From Paenibacillus sp. PL91 (GTDB lineage: Bacteria > Bacillota > Bacilli > Paenibacillales > Paenibacillaceae), in assembly GCF_012935325.2 (NCBI RefSeq), contig NZ_JABBYG020000031.1, forward strand, positions 1-44,928: a stretch of 44,928 nt of DNA, given 5' to 3'. The position numbers were made by a program, and so were the translations under genes. The notes under the pieces were generated by a model. That model did not search any database and had not been told where the DNA came from. It was given only the letters and a program-made list of their open reading frames with translations. Shown here in pieces: positions 39,799 through 44,928 of the stretch (positions are counted from its first letter, which is position 1; every line of letters starts with the position of its first letter).

Positions 39799-40620
39799 AT
39801 GAATGAACATTTTGATCCACTGGTTTCTTCCCTGCAAAATGAAAAGGTTAAGCAGTGGGCGTCGCTGCTCGACAAAAAATACCGTGATCGAAGCGGCCAA
39901 TTTCTAATCGAAGGCGTTCATCTTGTGCTGGAAGCATTGAAGGGAAATGCTAAAGTGACAACGATCGTCTACGATACAGAACGCGGCATTCCAGCGGAGT
40001 TGATGAAGGAGCGGGAAACAAACGATTCGTCCGCAACGCTCGGATTGGAATGGATACAAGGGTCACGGGCGGTTATGTCAAAATGCACGGGGACGGACAC
40101 GCCTCCTCCCGTTTTTGCCATTTTGTCGAAACCTTCACCAGATAAAGCAGCTTTATTTCATAAAAATAGCCTCGTCGTCGTACTGGACGGCGTACGCGAT
40201 CCAGGCAATGCAGGCACGATCATTCGCAGCGCCGATGCCGTTGGAGCGGATGCCGTTATATTAGGCAAAGGCTGCGTCGATCTCTACAATCCGAAGACTG
40301 TTAGGTCGACGATGGGCTCCTTGTTTCATTTGCCGATCATTGAAGCGGATTTAAAGGTGCTGCTCCCCGAGGCAAAAGCAAAAGGCATTAAGCTGATCGG
40401 AACGAGCCTGCAGGCAAAGCATACTTGCTACGGCTACGACTGGACGCACTCGACTTGGCTGCTTATGGGCAATGAATCCGAAGGATTGTCGCCAGCGGTA
40501 AGCGAGCTCGTTGACGAGTCAGTCATCATTCCGATGGTCGGTCAAGCGGAGTCGCTTAATGTAGCGATGGCGGCGACGGTGCTGCTATATGAGTGCTTGA
40601 GGCAGAGGGATTTTAACTAA
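39799..40620 (+). CDS. TrmH/SpoU-family RNA methyltransferase
   Basis: A 2'-O-ribose methyltransferase of 273 residues with a trefoil knot. The N-terminal substrate-binding domain (FLIEGVHLVLEALKG) is followed by SPOUT motifs: LDGVRDPGNAGTIIRSADAVGADAVIL, STMGSLFHLP, and the cofactor-binding GNESEGLSPAVSELVDESVIIPM with ESLNVAMAAT. It most resembles YsgA of Bacillus, which is found near sspI and pheS. The ATG has GGAAGG 12 bases upstream. It is separated from ktrA by eight bases. Confidence 0.92.
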   Translation: MNEHFDPLVSSLQNEKVKQWASLLDKKYRDRSGQFLIEGVHLVLEALKGNAKVTTIVYDTERGIPAELMKERETNDSSATLGLEWIQGSRAVMSKCTGTDTPPPVFAILSKPSPDKAALFHKNSLVVVLDGVRDPGNAGTIIRSADAVGADAVILGKGCVDLYNPKTVRSTMGSLFHLPIIEADLKVLLPEAKAKGIKLIGTSLQAKHTCYGYDWTHSTWLLMGNESEGLSPAVSELVDESVIIPMVGQAESLNVAMAATVLLYECLRQRDFN

Positions 40621-40673
40621 TTACGAATGCTTGTTTGTTATGTAGTTATAATTTATTTTGGCACATTAAAGTC

Positions 40674-40716
40674 AGTCCTGGTAGTCAAGAAAACCTTGAT
40701 TTATCGGGACTTTTTT
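40674..40716 (+). terminator. Intrinsic terminator after the TrmH-type gene
   Basis: AGTCCTGGTAGTCAAG pairs with CTTGATTTATCGGGACT with wobbles and one bulge, then TTTTTT. An 81-codon open frame over this region starts inside the terminator context, so its first third is unlikely to be coding. Confidence 0.8.
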
Positions 40717-40734
40717 GTCCTTACTATTGTGAGA

Positions 40735-40872
40735 ATGTTATTAGGCAGTCTAATCGATATTGAATCTGGGAAAAGCAAACCTTCAATTGAAACAGTTATT
40801 TCCATACAGAAGGTGTTTGTTGGGTTTTCTGAAAATTTGAAAGAAATAAGGGAGATACTAAATATAGGTTAA
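40735..40872 (+). pseudogene. Fragment of an XRE-type helix-turn-helix regulator
   Basis: The translation contains SLIDIESGKSKPSIETVISI, the second helix and loop of the XRE DNA-binding domain, without the first part of the domain. It lies directly behind the terminator of the previous gene and continues only 45 codons. No start with a ribosome binding site is seen. A decayed regulator is the simplest reading. Confidence 0.55.
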
Positions 40873-40878
40873 GCTTAG

Positions 40879-40912
40879 AACAAGTCCACAAAGAAGTGGG
40901 CTTGTTTCTTTT
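40879..40912 (+). terminator. Terminator after the HTH fragment
   Basis: AACAAGTCCAC pairs with GTGGGCTTGTT (one wobble) around six bases, followed by TCTTTT. Confidence 0.75.
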
Positions 40913-40948
40913 CAGTACGCTAAGTTTGATTATTCTAGTAAAAGTGGA

Positions 40949-40980
40949 CAAAACTGAAAGCCGATAGATTGCTATCGGCT
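40949..40980 (-). terminator. Minus-strand terminator below the permease remnant
   Basis: On the minus strand AGCCGATAG-CAAT-CTATCGGCT is followed by TTCAGTTTTG, a short T-rich tail. Confidence 0.55.
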
Positions 40981-40998
40981 CTTCTCAGATTTACAACC

Positions 40999-41570
40999 AT
41001 TACAGCAGGCTTACTGCAGGAAGCGTGATCAGCAATGCGGCTGCAGGTCCTGAGTTTACTCCAAGGGAAAGAAAAGATTGTATGATCGGAATCTCGGCTG
41101 CTGTCGGAATAACGACAAGCGTCCCGATGATTGCAAAAAGAATGATGGCGATGATGCCTGCATTCATCCAAGTAGGGAACATATTGTTTTGTAAGGCTCC
41201 AAGAATGAAAACGGAAATGACGTATGCCGGAATGACTTGAAGAAGCATTTTCACAAAACTATTTATCCACCGTACCCATATAGAATGATGTTCTTTTGAA
41301 GGGGAATTCGGTGGAGATGAAACCAAATCGTTTACTCTGCTCGGCTTTGCAAATCGATTTGCTACGAGGCTAATTCCGAATGTAACAAGGAGACAGAAAA
41401 CGACGCGTAAAACGGTAAATTTCCATGATAGTAAAACACTGGCAGCAGAAAAACAGATGAACTAGTTGCTTCCATTGTAACGGCAACAAATACGGATGAT
41501 GCAATGATCAAGATTAAACAGATTGTAAATGAAATTTTGAATTCTGAGACTATTCCCAAGTAGAGCATGG
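40999..41570 (-). pseudogene. Broken permease (COG0701-like)
   Basis: Two hydrophobic frames read in the same direction but do not join. The 5' part encodes helices such as ISFTICLILIIASSVFVAVT; the 3' part holds LLQVIPAYVISVFILGALQ and the motif PTAAEIPIIQSFLSLGVNSGPAAALLITLPAVSL, typical of predicted permeases of that family. The second frame stops early at about 41000, just where a frame change would continue it (MVVNLRRADSN). At least two disruptions are needed, so the gene is not functional. Confidence 0.6.
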
Positions 41571-41595
41571 GAGCTGCCGCGGCAGCTCCTTTTTT
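41570..41595 (+). terminator. Isolated terminator
   Basis: GGAGCTGCC-GC-GGCAGCTCC with six T forms a perfect hairpin with a T tail on the plus strand. No plus-strand gene ends in front of it, so its gene may have been lost. Confidence 0.6.
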
Positions 41596-41656
41596 ACATC
41601 TTCACAATATAACGGATTTAATACAGTTGTTTGGTGTGATCTATCTGGCTGCCGTT

Positions 41657-42166
41657 TTAATGACCAATCGCATAGTGCAATTGAACAACTCCGCTGCCGA
41701 GTGATTTGAAGTTCAACAATTCCACTTCCTTGTACTGGTACTTCTCCGTGTCAATCAATAGATTGAGTCCCTTCCCTTCTAGTACCGGTGCGACATTGAA
41801 TATGAGCTCGTCAACAAGACCTTGACCTAGAAAAGCATTATGAAGGTCCGCGCCCCCCGAGATGAGAGCGGTTTGATGGCCTTTATTCTGCAGGTATCTC
41901 AAGGCTTCGAGCGGAGAGGCGGCAACCGTCACGCCTGGGATTTCTTTCACGCTTGCCGAAACGACGACGATATCCATGCTGGCAAAAGCACCTCCGCCGC
42001 CGCTTGCCTGCATCCCTTCAAACGTACGTCTTCCGACAATGAAATTACCAGCTACGTGAGCATGTGCCGCAAAATCGTCTAGCGCTTCCTTTTTTGGGGG
42101 GTGATTCGGGCTTGATTGCGCGTAATTTCCATTACCTGTTAGTGTTGCCCATAGAATTGTTTTCAT
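41657..42166 (-). CDS. RibD/dihydrofolate reductase-like family protein
   Basis: This 169-residue reductase-fold protein has the N-terminal MKTILWATLTGNGNYA, a central NFIVGRRTFEGM and an ALISGGADLHNAFLGQGLVDEL motif typical of YwjB/RibD C-terminal-type reductases, which are NADPH dependent. AGGAGG lies seven bases before the ATG. It is co-oriented with the hydrolase gene, 76 bases downstream of it. The physiological substrate is unknown. Confidence 0.85.
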   Translation of the reverse strand: MKTILWATLTGNGNYAQSSPNHPPKKEALDDFAAHAHVAGNFIVGRRTFEGMQASGGGGAFASMDIVVVSASVKEIPGVTVAASPLEALRYLQNKGHQTALISGGADLHNAFLGQGLVDELIFNVAPVLEGKGLNLLIDTEKYQYKEVELLNFKSLGSGVVQLHYAIGH

Positions 42167-42241
42167 TGGATAGCCTCCTAGTAGTGGATGGAGATTGGTT
42201 TAATAATTTAATGAATTGCCAAAACAACCGGTGATTATAGT

Positions 42242-43138
42242 TCAGCCTAGCTTCTTTGATTGCAATGATGTCCGTTCAAGGACTCTGCGGACGGATGCGA
42301 TCACCCGGTCCGGCCGATCTTCCTGCACGTAGTGGGAGGCATCATCTAACGACTCTGTTTCGTTCAATTTCAAATAACCCTGCCATTTAACGATCTCTTC
42401 GGGTGGAAAGCCCGCGCTATCCTTCATCCCCCACAGAATCTGTGCTGGCACATTAGATAGAACCGGCAGTTTCGCCTCGATTTCCGCGAGCCACGGACGC
42501 GCCTTTCGGATCTGCCTTGGGAATACCCATGTTGGTTTACGAGATTTTGGGGTAGGGAATGGATCGGTGTAGGCTTTTCTCAAGATATCCGTGATTTTCT
42601 CGGATTGGTAGATCCCATGCGGGACAATTTTCTTGGCGAAGAAGTTTCGCCTTGTCTGCAGCCAATATCCGAAGGGCCATCCGCCCATGGCAAACGAAAA
42701 TAGCTTCATCGCAGGGAGAGTAGTAGGCCATGCCCAGGTATTCATCACGACAATTCCGCGCAGGTTCTGACGGTGACTGACGGCGTAGTTGAATCCGATC
42801 GGACCTCCCCAATCTTGGACTACCAGTACGAAGTCCTTGAGATCCAGTCGCCGAATGAATTCGGTGACAGCCTCAGAATGCTCCTTCGGCGTATAGCTAT
42901 AATCGGTAGGAGCTTGTGACATTCCGAGTCCCGGGTAATCCAATGCAATCAGACGGCATTCGCCGCTCAATTCTTTAATGACGTTCCGGTAAAGATACGA
43001 CCAGGTGGGGTTTCCGTGCAGGAGAAGAATGACAGGCCCCTGCCCCTCGTCAACGTAATGAATCATGCCATCGCGATAAGGCATCCAGTGGTCCTTGAAC
43101 GGATACTCCGATGCATCTACATCAAAGGGTCTTTGCAT
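42242..43138 (-). CDS. Alpha/beta hydrolase, haloalkane dehalogenase-like
   Basis: This 298-residue hydrolase shows the haloalkane dehalogenase layout: oxyanion-side HGNPTWSYLYR, nucleophile elbow VVQDWGGPIGF (Asp nucleophile, adjacent Trp for halide binding), an acid residue in WGMKDSAG, and the catalytic His in DASHYVQEDRPD. The Asn of HGNPTW is the second halide ligand of one subfamily. GGAGG lies five bases upstream of the ATG. Dehalogenase activity is inferred from motifs, not shown; some relatives act on other esters. Confidence 0.85.
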   Translation of the reverse strand: MQRPFDVDASEYPFKDHWMPYRDGMIHYVDEGQGPVILLLHGNPTWSYLYRNVIKELSGECRLIALDYPGLGMSQAPTDYSYTPKEHSEAVTEFIRRLDLKDFVLVVQDWGGPIGFNYAVSHRQNLRGIVVMNTWAWPTTLPAMKLFSFAMGGWPFGYWLQTRRNFFAKKIVPHGIYQSEKITDILRKAYTDPFPTPKSRKPTWVFPRQIRKARPWLAEIEAKLPVLSNVPAQILWGMKDSAGFPPEEIVKWQGYLKLNETESLDDASHYVQEDRPDRVIASVRRVLERTSLQSKKLG

Positions 43139-43184
43139 TTATGCCTCCAATCTGCTACTTGTTTCAAGCTTAAATCGTAAATGG

Positions 43185-43204
43185 TAATCTGAATACTCAG
43201 ATTA
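43185..43204 (+). promoter_or_regulatory. Perfect palindrome between the hydrolase and HxlR-type genes
   Basis: TAATCTGAATACTCAGATTA has eight-base arms around ATAC and lies 47 bases before the hydrolase start, in the divergent spacer. It is a plausible target for the adjacent HxlR-type regulator; no consensus was checked. Confidence 0.5.
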
Positions 43205-43395
43205 TTGATGTGATTCTAAGTCCTGTTAATTTCGATGAGCGTCTCGGTTGCACGTGCCACTCAGGGGTTGATATCGATATGAAGTGGAATTTTGTGTTCC
43301 GGCTCTTCAATAAGACTACAATACTGTGGTATATTTGAAAAGTAGTTACAATAAAGTGCAATAGTTTCATAAAATGAACTATGGAGGAAACGCCA

Positions 43396-43737
43396 TTGTT
43401 GGATCGCTCTTGTATCGAAGCCATTGATCCTTTGCTGGAAATCTTGGATGGTAAGTGGACCCTTCCTCTTCTGTTAGAGTTGTTTGTCGGCACCAAGCGA
43501 TTTGGAGATCTGCGGCGAAGTTTACACCCGATTAGCCCGAAGACGTTAACGGATCGACTGAGGGTTCTGGAGGAAAAGGGGATTATAACGCGCACGCAGT
43601 ACCCCGGTGTGCCCCTGCACGTCGAATATGAGCTAACTGAGCGAGGGTGGAATCTGCAGCCTATTTTTGCGGCTATGTGGGCATGGGTTCAGGAAAATGG
43701 CTTAAGTTCCGAGCGTGGGGCGGAAGAGATGGCATAG
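43396..43737 (+). CDS. HxlR-family transcriptional regulator
   Basis: This 113-residue regulator has the HxlR winged helix: LLEILDGKWTLPLLLELFVGTKRFGDLRRSL, then ISPKTLTDRLRVLEEKGIITR and a wing YPGVPLHVEYELTERG. Start TTG 43396 is chosen because GGAGGAA lies upstream with correct spacing; ATG 43381 precedes that site and has no Shine-Dalgarno. Possible promoter: TTACAA and TAAAAT 18 bases apart, just upstream. It is divergent from the hydrolase and reductase genes and probably controls them, as HxlR proteins often do for aldehyde or xenobiotic response genes. Confidence 0.9.
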   Translation: MLDRSCIEAIDPLLEILDGKWTLPLLLELFVGTKRFGDLRRSLHPISPKTLTDRLRVLEEKGIITRTQYPGVPLHVEYELTERGWNLQPIFAAMWAWVQENGLSSERGAEEMA

Positions 43738-43999
43738 ACGTGAATGTAACAGAAGCACGGGAGCGCATGCGGTTGGGAGCGGAACTAATGATTGGCACAA
43801 TTAGATACTTAAGAAAGTTGCATATGCTCACTCAAGTTTTTTGCTAAATAACGCAATAAAAGGCCACCTTCTTGTGAAGGTGGCCTTTTAATTAACACTT
43901 GATGAATTAACTATCCTAACGTACACGTAAAACCCCACTTTGTCCATTCGTGACGCGAGTGCCATTCGCCGAATGAGGCTAAGGATACCGATAGTTTAA
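43738..43999 (+). other. Region between HxlR-type gene and truncated surface protein
   Basis: About 260 bases holding a strong terminator at 43858-43889 and no credible gene or promoter. The part from 43890 to 43999 has no recognisable signal and may be the left scar of the truncation. Confidence 0.5.
43858..43889 (+). terminator. Bidirectional terminator after the HxlR-type gene
   Basis: AAAAGGCCACCTTC-TTGT-GAAGGTGGCCTTTT is a perfect 14-pair hairpin with a T tail on both strands. Confidence 0.9.
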
Positions 44000-44928
44000 A
44001 CTCCTCAGTACCATTCAGTTTTCTTACGAATACTCGCTTATTCGCAGGGTTTCGCCCAGTTGGTAAGGAACGTTGCGGATGTAGGTGCATGGGGATTTGG
44101 TGACGCCAACGGCATTAAGAAGGTCATTTTTGCCAATCGGACCATGAACCCTGCCAAGGTTTCCATACCGGGGTGGGATCTCAAAACAAATTGGGTATAT
44201 GGGGGCTCTGATCCTTTGCCCGCGTTTCTAACGAACCCGAATGCGAGTTGGTTGGACGCGCCACAAGTTAATCCATTACCTGAGACACCTGCTTCCGTTT
44301 TCTCTGGAGAGATCCAATTAAAGCCTTACTCGATGACGATTGTGGACATTACAAATGTTGCTGCACCAGTCACGACCGCTACCATGTCTCCGGCACAACC
44401 AGATGGGCAAAACGGTTGGTACGTAAATCCGGTAACGGTAACATTGACCGCCAATGATCATGTATTGAGTATGGAGAAGACGGAGTATAGTCTGGATAAC
44501 GGGACTAGGTGGCATCCTTATACGGCACCCGTGACGTTTGATCAGAGCGGCAATTATGACATTAAGTATCGATCGACCGATAAAGCGGGGAATGTTGAAC
44601 CTGACAACCTTGTTAGTTTTAAAATAAATATGGCAGCCGCAGTCGTTAAGCTGCAAGACAGCAGGGGGAATCCGATAAGCGGTGGAATCGTTAAATACTA
44701 CGATGGCGGATGGAAGGATTTTGGGGTAACCGACGCTTTTGGATTGATTAGCAAGGACTTGCCTGATAAAGTATACACATTTAGCATGACATACGAAGGA
44801 ACATACTTGGAAATAACACAGAATCCAGGGGCTAGTCCTACCGTTATGTTTCAGACGGTGAACACGACGGTACAGCTGAAGGACAGCTCGGGGAACCCGC
44901 TCGACGGAGGAACGGTGAAATATTACGC
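44000..44928 (+). pseudogene. 5'-truncated surface protein with internal repeats, runs off the window
   Basis: An open frame of at least 309 codons without a start codon or ribosome binding site; a TAA lies just upstream at 43997. The first 100 residues end LKPYSMTIVDITN, typical of the last beta-domain of glycoside hydrolases (weak). An OmpL47-like domain follows (YSLDNGTRWHPYTAPVTF, DIKYRSTDKAGNVEP). Then a 75-residue repeat begins, VKLQDSRGNPISGGIVKYY and VQLKDSSGNPLDGGTVKYY, a style seen in Paenibacillus surface proteins. The 3' end lies beyond the window. Loss of the front half suggests a fragment, though a distal frameshift cannot be excluded. Confidence 0.65.
44645..44928 (+). repeat. 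225-bp tandem repeat encoding a 75-residue domain
   Basis: GTTAAGCTGCAAGACAGC at 44645 and GTACAGCTGAAGGACAGC at 44870 begin equivalent units exactly 225 bases apart; the second is cut by the end of the window. Protein similarity is higher than DNA similarity, so the repeats are old or selected. Confidence 0.8.

Larger units (their letters stand above)
40621..40999 (+). other. Gap with remnants after the TrmH-type gene
   Basis: About 380 bases with no complete gene. It holds two terminators (40674-40716 and 40879-40912), the HTH fragment at 40735-40872, and a third terminator on the minus strand at 40949-40980. No T-box leader and no pheS start is seen here, although pheST would be expected from memory of relatives. 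Confidence 0.6.

Noticed and set aside
40621..40735. T-box leader for pheST
   Set aside because: No AGGGTGG-type T-box sequence or specifier stem is seen; the segment is a plain terminator followed by an HTH remnant.
43647..43847. 66-codon open frame overlapping the end of the HxlR-type gene
   Set aside because: Out-of-frame shadow of the regulator's C-terminus with no ribosome binding site; the part beyond the stop has no recognisable motif.

Overview
The window looks like chromosome of a spore-forming, low- to mid-GC Firmicute, most probably Paenibacillus or a close relative. The reasons are: a long tRNA array in almost the same order as Bacillus subtilis trnD; an SspI small acid-soluble spore protein; YesM/YesN-type two-component systems beside LplB/LplC-type sugar permeases; a Lia/PspA-type envelope-stress operon; GGAGG-type ribosome binding sites; and frequent TTG/GTG starts. 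Names rest on motif recognition by eye; no database search was run.

Layout. 1-1412: fourteen tRNA genes ending in an intrinsic terminator, probably the tail of an rRNA-tRNA operon. 1448-5148: a Ytr-like operon of two ABC ATPases, two membrane partners and a GntR/YtrA-type repressor, with a near-palindromic candidate operator on its promoter. 5231-14110: a carbohydrate uptake locus (YesM/YesN sensor and regulator, two permeases and two tandem paralogous lipoprotein binding proteins) with a cre-like site in front. 14221-18426: an envelope-stress operon (LiaI-like protein, PspA, PspC, second PspA, LiaS/LiaR-like pair) with no recognisable LiaF. 18446-20679: divergent mobB and moeA for molybdenum cofactor; moeA carries an odd 60-bp tandem repeat in its 5' end. 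20827-22969: three poorly known genes. 23026-27583: zwf, prfC and a MurG-type glycosyltransferase. 27635-31948: a LacI-family regulator that seems to start at ATT, followed by Gfo/Idh/MocA oxidoreductase, ThuA-like and second Gfo/Idh/MocA genes. 32031-32240: a pair of roughly 88-bp structured repeats. 32345-36177: a glycine betaine type ABC transporter divergent from a GbsR-type regulator. 36192-38761: an APH-fold kinase behind a long leader with a small ORF and two terminators, followed by an orphan phnM. 38755-40716: sspI, ktrA and a TrmH/SpoU methyltransferase, closed by a terminator.

From about 40720 to the end the character changes. There is an XRE-type fragment, a broken permease, a detoxification-like group (RibD/DHFR-fold reductase, haloalkane dehalogenase-like hydrolase, divergent HxlR regulator) and a 5'-truncated surface protein with 225-bp repeats that runs off the edge. 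From memory of related genomes pheS-pheT would be expected after the methyltransferase gene; they are absent, so this end looks like accessory or rearranged DNA.

The least expected signals are the kinase leader at 36192-36492, the ATT-initiated LacI gene, the tandem-repeat extension of MoeA, the paired repeats near 32.1 kb, and the Lia operon with two PspA genes and no LiaF.
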